Assembly: GCA_033725935.1 (NCBI GenBank)
Contig: MU867072.1
Span: forward strand, 372,001-436,000
Reading direction: 5' to 3'
DNA length: 64,000 bases
From: Cladorrhinum sp. PSN259
Taxonomy: Eukaryota > Ascomycota > Sordariomycetes > Sordariales > Podosporaceae
Shown piece by piece: positions 54,763 to 64,000 of this stretch. The stretch's first letter is position 1; the number at the start of each line of letters is the position of its first letter. The translations under genes and the position numbers were made by a program. The notes beneath the pieces are model-generated. The model did not search any database, was not told the DNA's origin, and worked only from the letters and a program-made list of their open reading frames with translations.

Positions 54763-57700
54763 ATAAATATTCTTGCGATGGCTTCCTTCGGGTGTTGGCC
54801 TTTCTGGTGTGCATTCGCAAAGCTCAATTTGTCGCTAAGCGGGGATTGCCACTCTGTCGCAGCTGACAGACAGTTGGTGAGTCACAAGTGAAGGTGACCT
54901 ACGTCTGCTTCTGGTCTTGAAAGACCCAACGACGCTTCTAAAGTTCTTGATCTACATATATTCATTCTGCCTGGTAAATAAAATGAGGACATTCAACCGC
55001 CTACTCTCCTGCATTTAGGAATCAAGCAACAGTGCTAACAAGCAAGATTAGGACTCCCACAGTCAACGTTGAAGTCTACAACCACATCCGCATGGAACAG
55101 TTTTTGGCCCCGCTAATTTAGATTTTAGAGTTCTGACCAGACGGGCCAAATCTCGAAGGCATGGAAGAATTCGAAGGAGAGAATCAGCTGGAAACTGACA
55201 TCTTTTGTCACCTCTCAGTTGATGTGACCACCACTACAGAATACTTAATCTTCAAACGACGTCCATTGTCCCGCACGTGCCACCACTTGTTTGCCCAATA
55301 AGGCAATCTTGGCGTCCAGAAAGAGCATGACGCGATCGGGCTTACCCGCGTCGACGTGTCACACCAATCGGCACGCGTTCTTTAACCCCTAATGGCACTT
55401 TATTTCCAAGTTGCCGGGGCTCTCACAGACGACGGCACTCCGTTGGCCGAATTTGGCCAACATCAACTTGGCTCTCCATTTCCACACCTGCAATAATCAT
55501 TCCGGGACAAGCAGGTCGATGGCGTCCATGATGAAGCCTCGTCCCAACAGCAGCATCTTCGGCAATGTCGGCTGAAGATTTCACGAGAAAGATTGCTTCT
55601 GCTGACACGGAGAATCTTTTCGGGCAAAGCTTCCCGTTCCGAAGGGAAAATGTCAGGCAAGACACGGGGCTGAGATAGCCAAGTTTGATGACTGCATCCA
55701 GTGCTCAAACTGCAACAGAGAGATTATTGAACAGAGTCAAAGCGATAATTATTTCGACGTACAGAGGAAGCACAGCACATTTCCGATCATTACCCGGACA
55801 TTGAATGTCACATGGAGGTATAACAGGGGAATTATCACCGGCAAACCCAAAATATGAACGCGGCCCGGATAGTTTGTTCGCCCGTCTCAAGTCGCCTCAG
55901 TATTGGAAGCTCTTTTCTTTTGCGTTTCCAAACAAATCCTCCTTTGCAATATCGACCCACCATATCGATCTGCTCCCGTTGTGACAAGCCAGGGGATGCA
56001 GCGAATGGGATATTTTGACGGCTTCCCCACCACCGCCCCAGCAACAGACTCTCCGGGGTCAAGGGGTTGACGATTGAGTGATTGATGCTCGATTTCAAAG
56101 CATGGCTCATCGCCATTTCCCCGGTTTCTTGTCTTATAATACGCCTTTTACCCAAGACATGATACGTAAATCCGTTGCTGTTTGTGGTCCACAAGCAACA
56201 GCCGCTGAGGAGCCCCCGTTGCCCGGTCAGATGCCGGCTGTGCTTTGTACACAGTCAGATTGAGGACCCACACATAACCTAATCCAAAGAAGTTTTTGTG
56301 TTTCATGTGTTTTCATCACATTGCATCACACAACGGCTAAACTTCTCGAACCGCTCATTGTAATTACTGTGTAGAGGACACAACCGTCTGTGTCTCGGTT
56401 GCGTAGGGATTCTAGAAGACGCCAGCTGGGTCCCAACCTTGTCACATTGTGTGGTTCGAGACATTACATAATTCTCACTGTTTGTGCTTATTTTGCGGTG
56501 TTGATCCCCGCGAGCACAATACTAACCCCAGCCTTTTCCCTAAAAGGAGGCAGGTAGCATGGCTGAGCCTAACAATAGTCTTGTGTCGCAGGGGAACAAA
56601 TCCCGGTGAGAAGGACCCGATGCTACCCAAGGACTCCTGAGACGAGGCTGACCAAAGACGACAATGTTTGGTCGGATCTCCGGGGTCGATGTTCAGAATC
56701 GGATGCGATGCAATGAACCGCCGCGCGCATATTCTCCTCTCCCGTGCCTCTGGAATACTCCCCAGTAGCGGGGGACTTGCCACTTCCTTGTCCTTGTATC
56801 ACCGACGGTGAGGCTTTGCCTCATCATTATTACTGAAGCGGAAGAGAGTAATGTCACGGTCCGGAACTGGTTTCCGATCTCACTCACGAGCAAGGAGGGC
56901 TGGCCAGTGTATGCGGCGTTACTCTATCGTACATGGCCCCGAGACAGATGGAGCCCGGGCATGCGGATGGGGGCTGGCGGGCTGGCGAACGGCATCCCGA
57001 AACATGCAATAGAACGAAAAGGAAGGAAACATACGGGGAATTATACAGAAGGCTTCATACTGATGGGAAGCGGCGTGCGGGTTCAACACGGAAACAAGCC
57101 CGTATGCAAGTGTCCCCGTCATATATTTATACAAAGCACGCAGCAGGCCGTTTCCCAAAGTCCAAAACCGACGGGCTTTTGCATTTCCAGTAACGGGGTA
57201 CGGTCAGTCATGATTTGTATTTGTTGATGACAACACGAACTCGGCCGTCTCTATCCCTGGCCAGACTAAAGCTTGTGGGTATCGGTATGAGACCGGCTTG
57301 TTTTTCTTGCTTGACCGCTTCGTCAACAAGCATTAAAACGAAGCCATGTCCGCTGACTTGTCCACTACCGGTACGTAACTAGCTTAGGGCTTCTCCGGGT
57401 TCTATCGGACAGATGGCGGGAGCATAACGAATCCTGACTGCCGGTGATAGCATGGAAGGTCCTTTCAGTTGAAATGAAAGGAAATGAAATTTTCGAAATT
57501 TTCGAAAAAATGAAAGGAAGAGAAAAGATCATTTTTTTTTTCGTAAATTTTCCATCCCTGGCCGGTGAAGAGACGCAGACCTGTACTGGGGAAGATTTGT
57601 CAAGCTGTGCATACGAGTCCTTTTTTGGATGATACTCACGCACCAGTCTCATCCATCCCATGTCAACCAGGGGTAAAAGAAAGCATTCTGTGTAAGGACT

Positions 57701-60045
57701 CACAAAATAGTTTGCGTGGTGCTGTGTAATGAGCGAAATGTGTTACGTCGAACAACAGCGCTTGCCTGCGTTGGAGTATTAAACCCATCCCAATACCAGA
57801 AGTCATAATAAAAAAAATCCCCGGGCTATCCCACCCAACCCTCCAGGTTTGATGATCCTCTCTGTCTTTTGAAACAGCATTGATCGATTGATTGATGGGC
57901 ACAACACAACGCTAAACCACATGTAGTGTATGTACACAAGCACAAAGCGAAACGCCGCGAAAGCCAACATCGACACGGCATTTGAAGGGCCAATTGGTTG
58001 GTAGTACGCCTAATTGTATTACAGAGATGCATAGAAAAAGAAAAGGGTGGATTTCTCTTTGCCTTTCTTCTTTTTTTTTTCCACACTGACTCTGTTTCGA
58101 TGCTAAACCTTACAGGGCAGATATAAAACTCCGTAGTGTAAAGAAGAAGAAAAAAGAAATATTTTGGAGAAATGCTTATCGGGACTTCGTTATACAACGG
58201 CCACTCAGAAGAAAGGTGATCCTTGGCCCCAAGATCTTCCGCAAGGGTTGGTGTGGTACGGGAAAAGCAGATGCAGTGCAAGTGTTACTTCCCCTTCCTC
58301 TGTCATCAATAATAACCTTCAAGAATGATAATGCACAGCATATGTACTTCATGATAAGACCCCCTTTCTATTCTATCCCAACAGAGGTTCCAGCCAGCCA
58401 CTCACCAGACGGCCGGGAAGTTGTGGAGATTTCGGTTGGTGGGGGTTGTCTGCTCGACATGATGGCGCAATGAACATGAGTGGGAAGATCCCCATCAGCC
58501 CGCGATCGACAGCATATTGGAAGGAGAAGAGAGTGTTTGTGAGTGGTTGGTTGGAGATGAGCCAACACAGACACACGCATACACACACTCGAACCCCTCC
58601 TTTCCAATGGCATGGCGGGGAGAGGCATGAAGGATGGGCAAATCCTGCTTTTGATGGATGTTGGATTTCCTGCATTGCCATGGCTGTGGCCATGCCGTGT
58701 CACTCCGTCCATTCAGGTCAGGAACCATGTGGTATTCGCCTGCAAGTAATAATCCAAAGTTCCCCTCCCCGCCCAATAGACCACACTGTTCATGTACATC
58801 CGTTGATGCGGGCTCGGTATTAAACGGCCCAATTAATTTACCTTTCAAGGTGTGAGACAAGCAGAAAAAGCCAAAGTAAACAACAACATGCACAGCTGAT
58901 TATCAAATTCCCTGCAGACGCTCAGTCTGGATGAGAGACGGACGCCTCTTTCTTCCTCTGTCGTTGGTTGGCCAAGGTCCCGTCTGTTATACATTGACCG
59001 AGTCTGATATAGTCCGGAAACGCCCCTCATACACGCGCTGATTTGTTAGGTAAAAAGGAACGAAAAAAAACAAATTCCCCGAAATATGTTGCTCGATGAG
59101 GAGGTTACTCTTTTAAGAATATGAAGGGAAATGAACTGCCTGTCCTGGCCATGTTGTCCGCTGGCAAGTCGTAAGGAAACAACAGAAATCTTGGAAAGTT
59201 GAAACGGGGGCTTGACAGATGATAACAGAAAACCGGTAATTCCCCACGTCATACAGTTACAGGAGAAAGGAGACAAGAAAACGAGACCAGGCGCTAGATG
59301 GGACACTATTGAGATAACCAGGCGCGCGCTGGATACTTGATCGCCATGGGGCCACCACAACCTGGAATTGCCTCGGGCGTAATGCTGTTTTTGGAGCCGT
59401 TAAACAATGAACAGTTTGGGTTTAGTAACGTCGTTTTCTGTTGCTTCGCTTCCTCCGTCTGCCCTTTTCTTGATCAGATCAGATACGATCCGATCGTGCT
59501 CTTCTCTCCAAGCGACGCTCGGGACGCCTTGGTAGAGAATAAAAAGAAAGCAAGGGGTGAAAAATGGGCAAAATGGGATTGATTCTGTTTTCCCGTCATG
59601 TCAGGTACTGACGGTATTGAATGATTTTGAACTGTTGCTGGGTTCCCAGCTCTGCTCTCCCTCGTTCCATCCCTGCGGCCGGTCCCCAGGGCCTGGCCGC
59701 GTTTCTCATGTCTCTTGCCTCGTGTCTCTCGCGCAAAAAGGGCGTTTTCGTTCGCTCATCATGCATTTACCTGCCTTGATCTGCATAAGTAGGTCTCGGC
59801 CAGTTCCGCAGAAGGAATAACGAAAGAAGCACAGAGGTCTACTGCTTGGACGGGAGCCTCGATTGATCGGATGACAGACGGGAATGTGGAGTGGGATAGC
59901 ATGTTTGCATGTTGGCTCGCAAGACGTGGATGACTGGCTCTTGATCGCAGAATAAACGACTAATAAACGCAGCAGCGTATGGCACAGCTCGCTTTGTCGA
60001 AATTGAAGGATGCACGTACACCGTACCTGGCAACCAGGGTTTTTT

Positions 60046-60086
<41 letters not shown>

Positions 60087-61202
60087 CGTGCGCTCGCTAG
60101 CCTCTCACGCTCTGAGTTGCTGACGCCGTACCGTACCCGAGAGAAACAGTCCAGGGCCCAATCCTAGCGTGCTCCAGAATGACCAGGCCCACCCTCGACA
60201 CAACCCGCATTGCCCACCTTCTCCACCGAGTTCAGCCCGCCCTGTCTGCCGCCCAGGTGCTGCCCTGGCTGCCGTGTGCTGCTCTCCGCTGCATCCTGTC
60301 GGTGTCGCCTACCTGTCGCTGCGACTGTTTTTCTCCCTTTGGGTTCCTGTCCCGTCGTCCAGTCCTCCCCGTTGGCTCGGCGGTCGTTTGTGCCTGTGTG
60401 TGGACGTCAGGTCAACTTGCTAGGGAGTCGGTTTGGTGCAACAACCCACTCCTAATTCCCTGCGACAGCTTCTCTCTCTTTGTTTTATTCATTTACTTCC
60501 GAGTTGGAGTAACTGTTATTATTGTTTATTATTTCCAAGTTTTCGATTTGGGAGGAATTGTTGTTGTTTTTGTTGTTGTGGATTGCTTTGGGTTCCCAGT
60601 GTTTGTTATTTTGACAGTCGACAACGTCCAATCGCACCTGTCACCACCACGGCGACCCCCTACCGCCTCGACGGCCACCACTGCGGCCGCGTCCATTGCG
60701 ACCACCACACGGTATTGCAATTGCCTGTTTACCAACCAAATCAGGAACTAAAAAGACACTGTCTGGGTTTGATTGCATTGCTGGCAGCTGCAGCCCGCAG
60801 GTCTCACCTTGGGTAGCCCGTCCGCCGACCGCGTTTTCTTCTCCACGACCAAACGGAGTCGGTCTTGCTCGTCCTTCCGCGCCGGGCTCCGCTGTCGAAC
60901 AGGATCGCACCGCAACCTGACCCATCCGAACCGGCGCGCAGGTGCCTTCCACCAGTTCCCAGGTACCAGGAAATCAAGTCGGCAGCGAGGAACTGCGGAC
61001 GCGCCTGCGCAATTCCAAAAACGCATTCCGCTGCTGCACGCATTCCAAGGCGCTCAGCTCAATTTCGCACTTTCGGCCCAAAGAATTCTTCTTCCGTAAT
61101 GCCCTGACGATGCGAACCACGATCCTCACGAATACCGACTTCCCCCGACTCCCTCTTTTCTCCTGCGGCCCATTGTCGCTGAGATAGCAGTCCGCAGCCA
61201 GG
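54763..61202. other. 6.4 kb divergent intergenic region (GCN20-like / Ser-rich gene)
   Basis: The largest gap in the window. No gene supported on either strand; ORFs reach 190 codons (60179-60751 plus) but have no motif. Contains a purine-rich direct repeat at about 57470-57530 (AAATGAAAGG and TTTTCGAAA words), a T/A-rich run near 58065-58080, and a (AG)15 tract at 60054-60084. GC rises from about 60100, consistent with a long 5' leader and promoter of the Ser-rich gene. Confidence 0.5.
60054..60084. repeat. (AG)15 microsatellite preceded by (CA)n
   Basis: About fifteen AG units directly following four CA units; lies about 1.1 kb upstream of the Ser-rich gene start. Confidence 0.95.
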
Positions 61203-64000
61203 ATGCAAGCCGTGCCAAGTGTAAGTACTGTTGTCGAGGATATTTGGGGCCTTGTGTGAAAGGGACGAAAGGCAGTAGAAGTCGAAACAAAGGGTAGAAT
61301 GGATCAAGCTATACAACGCCGCCAACCAACACCGCCACCACCACCACCACCACCACCACTTTTTATTTTATCCTTTGAGCTATTGTTTAGTCCACACTCG
61401 CTGACATTCTTCTCCAGCTTGTCGGGACAGGCACTGCTGTAGCGGCCGCCGCTGCCGGTCTGGTATTTGGCCAGCCCTCCGAATCAGAAATTCCTTGGTC
61501 AAGCCCACCGAACCAAACGGTATTCCCGTTCGACTACGATGCTTTCCGAATACAGTCAACCTCTGCTCGACCAAACACTAGCGCAGCTGCGCTTATGCAC
61601 CGCTGCCCGTCACCGGTCGAGGATTTCCCCTATGCATCATTTTGTCAAGTGATCGATGAGAGCTCCGGGTCCGTCTCACCAGCCCCGACCGATTCCTCGC
61701 GGCCGCCTCGCCCTGGCACAGGAGTCCACTCGCCTAGAGCTATCAGCAGGAGACAATCATCCGTACGCCAGGGGGATGTTGCATCGCGCCCGACCGCTGA
61801 GAGTGCTCGTGGTTCTGTGTCTTCGAGAGAATCGTGGATAAAGCGGCTCTCTCTTCGTCCATTGTCACAGCACGGAAGCCCCAGGTCGAGTGTGGGCCCA
61901 GACTCATCATCCATGAGTTTCTCCAACGCCTCTGGCGTTCCAATGCTTGGCAATCAAGCTCCCCCGCAGGCTGCTCCGAATAAGCTGGTTAAGAGATCAG
62001 CTCCCGGAACCGAATCAGCAGGACATCATCACCGACGAGGTTCGAAATCGCAAGTCTTGACTCTCCGAAGGCCGGCTACTAGCCACCAACGGTCGGCAAC
62101 GTTACAACAATCCTTACCCCAAGGCGGTGTGGCTGATCCTCCACCTTCAGCCGGAACAGGAGCTAAGTTCTCCTTTGAACACTTTAACCTTCCTGGGGTT
62201 TTCACGCCAACCTCCCCGACCTTCAGATCTTGGAGACAGGTGCCTAGCAAGCTTGCGTCCTTTTTCCACACCCGAAAGACATCTTCATTAGGTCCCGAGG
62301 CCTCTTCCGGCGGTCAAAGTGTTAATCGCACACTATTCCCGAAAAGCCGCATATCTCTATCACACGGGCCTTTATCCCGCCCTTACTTGACCAAATCAGA
62401 TTGCATAACAGAAGTTCCTGCAACAGTCGATCATGTTGAACCATCACTAGAACAGGTTGGTCGAAGCCATGTTCGAGGTAACTCACAGGAGTCAAGCAAC
62501 CCATCAGATTCGACCGACTCAACTCCGGATCCACGAACGAGAAGGTCCATGTCGATGCACTTCAACGGCAACTGGCTTACAAAAACGTCGAGTTTTCGGC
62601 GCCCAAGGCGGAGCACCATTGATGCCAAGGGCGGAGGAGCTGGTGGTCGATATGCTACAGATCTGGTTGGTGTTTCCCGTGATGCCACTCAATCTCCCGT
62701 TGAGCAACTGGAAGAAGAGGGCTTCCCGCCATCAAACTACCGCCAGGAAACTTCACCGCAATTGGACTCTGTGCCGCAGCTATCGGACCCACCACGAAGT
62801 CGCAAAAGAAATTCAACATCTCCCCTCCCCCCATTAACGCGCCTTTCTAGCTTCAACATAGATCTTGCGCGAATAGGATCTTCGGCATCTCCATCCACAG
62901 CGCCGCCGAGGCCATTTCACACACCTATTAATTACATGTCGCACTCTAATAGCCCCCTAGCGCCGAGCAGCCGGGGACCGTCGGGCGAGCGATCCATTAC
63001 CTTGGCTGGTTCCGATTTTGAGATGCGCGATGGCATGTATGGAGACGATGACGACACGGATTTCAGGAGCGACGCTTACGACTCTTTCAGGACTGTTGCC
63101 TCGTCAAGTCGCTTGAGATCTGTCGAGACGCCTTTGGAGTCCATGTTTGACGAATCACCACCGAGCACTGCCAGTAACAGCAAGACCAAGCGATTGTCGA
63201 TACAAGAAATACTCGGACGTCCCTGGGACGGGGAGACGAAAATCACAGAAGAGGATGAGAGCACCGCGACACCAATTCGTGCTGGTAATCTGGCCGAAGC
63301 GGCCGAGCTTAGGGGCCGCGATGAGAACGACGATGACTTTACCATGGCCGCAAAAGCAGCTCTCAGGTTGGCCGATCGCGGCTATGCTGAACGATTATCT
63401 TTTGACGATGATGACGATGATGACTGGGCACGAGATGATGACAATACTCTTAGCAACCACCTTTCCCCACCGAGTTCAACTAATTCAAGGCGAGTAAGTC
63501 CCACGCTGAGACACGCCTTGATGAACCTTGGCAACAACGGTTGCCCTGATCCACCACGAGAGAGCATGAGCGACCGGCCGCGGAGCAGCATATTCGACTG
63601 GTCTGAACCTCCTACTCATGATAAACATGATTCTGATTTTCAGCGACCAAAGACAGTCCATGGGAAACAGGAGATGGACTTGAGGATAGGACGCTCCACA
63701 AGCCGGAAAGCAGCTAGCGCCGCTCATGTCCGGAGCCAGAGCGTTCCTCTTGTCCCTGACCCTACTGACGGCTCCAAACAGCCACAGAAATTTGGGACAT
63801 GGGGGATGGGCACAAAGAACGTCAGCGAAGACTGGGATGACGATTTCGATTTTGAAGAGGAGATTGTCATCGACCCAGTGGGGTGCAAAGACTCTGCAAC
63901 CAGCTTCTCAATGGTTGTTCCGGCTTCGATTCAGGCGACACAGCCAAGCGTCAAGGCTCACTCTGGTCAAATCCGCGAGTTTTCGCTGTTAGTTAACGAC
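61203..64000 (+). CDS. Large Ser-rich protein, 5' part (867 codons), cut by right edge
   Basis: Exon 1 is 61203-61220 (MQAVPS), then a 197 bp intron (61221-61417; GTAAGT donor, CTGACATTC branch region, CTCCAG acceptor; contains a (CCA)8 run), then exon 2 from 61418, open without a stop to base 64000, exactly in frame (861 codons). The reading begins LVGTGTAVAAAAGLVFG. The protein is Ser/Pro/Arg-rich and mostly disordered; recurrent-looking blocks are SWIKRLSLRPLSQHGSPRSS, LRRPATSHQRSATLQQ, and FNLPGVFTPTSPTF followed by SWRQVPSKLASFFHTRK. An acidic section follows (DDDDDDDWARDDDN), then FGTWGMGTKNVSEDWDDDFD and QIREFSLLVND at the edge. It looks like a conserved fungal Ser-rich protein; the W-D-D-D-F motif recalls cytokinesis regulators of the Byr4 type, but this is a weak guess. 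The six-residue first exon is the least certain part. Confidence 0.8.
61335..61358. repeat. (CCA)8 microsatellite in intron of Ser-rich gene
   Basis: Eight CCA trinucleotides, preceded by CCG, inside the predicted 197 bp intron. Confidence 0.95.

Noticed and set aside
60179..60751. 190-codon plus-strand ORF upstream of the Ser-rich gene
   Set aside because: Cys/Val-rich random-looking sequence across a microsatellite-rich leader region; no motif.

Overview
This 64 kb window is nuclear DNA of a filamentous ascomycete. Every multi-exon gene I could resolve has short spliceosomal introns, nearly all 58-202 bp, with GTRNGT-type donors and often a CTNAC-like branch site just before the AG. Gene content also fits: a formin, Zn2Cys6 regulator, tetra-ubiquitin gene with a terminal Gln, fungal beta-tubulin, farnesyltransferase beta, GDP-mannose pyrophosphorylase and a Tc1-type transposon. 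Gene structures and the long, empty intergenic stretches suggest Sordariomycetes (Neurospora/Podospora-like); that placement is inference.

Layout, left to right: formin N-terminal part (minus, cut by the left edge); Apd1-like [2Fe-2S] sucrase/ferredoxin protein (minus); glycerol-3-phosphate acyltransferase (minus); BRAP2/Etp1 RING + ZnF-UBP protein (minus); polyubiquitin (minus); about 3.9 kb of non-coding DNA; Zn2Cys6 regulator (minus); 4.5 kb divergent gap; farnesyltransferase beta (plus, 5 exons); 5.3 kb gap with a 26-T tract and a possible LTR/primer-binding-site relic; a small protein with a dsRBD-like fold split by a 439 bp intron (plus); a structurally complete Tc1/mariner element (1492 bp, 63 bp TIRs, TA duplication, intact transposase); GDP-mannose pyrophosphorylase (plus) converging on glycerol kinase (minus); an intron-containing tRNA-Lys(CUU) (minus); a Ser/Thr kinase (minus); beta-tubulin (minus) and a GCN20-type ABC ATPase (minus) in tandem; 6.4 kb gap; and the first 867 codons of a large Ser-rich protein (plus) that runs off the right edge.

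Functionally this is mostly housekeeping: polarity and cytoskeleton (formin, beta-tubulin, protein prenylation), glycerol/phospholipid metabolism (glycerol kinase and GPAT, unlinked but sequential in the pathway), cell-wall sugar-nucleotide supply, ubiquitin biology, and translational control. I see no biosynthetic cluster, defence island or clearly new multi-gene system. The most interesting items are the intact transposon, the two-exon dsRBD-like gene, a stop-free in-frame intron in the BRAP2-like gene, and the large open-ended Ser-rich ORF. Gene models were built by hand from conserved protein sequence and splice motifs; coordinates for exon junctions are predictions.
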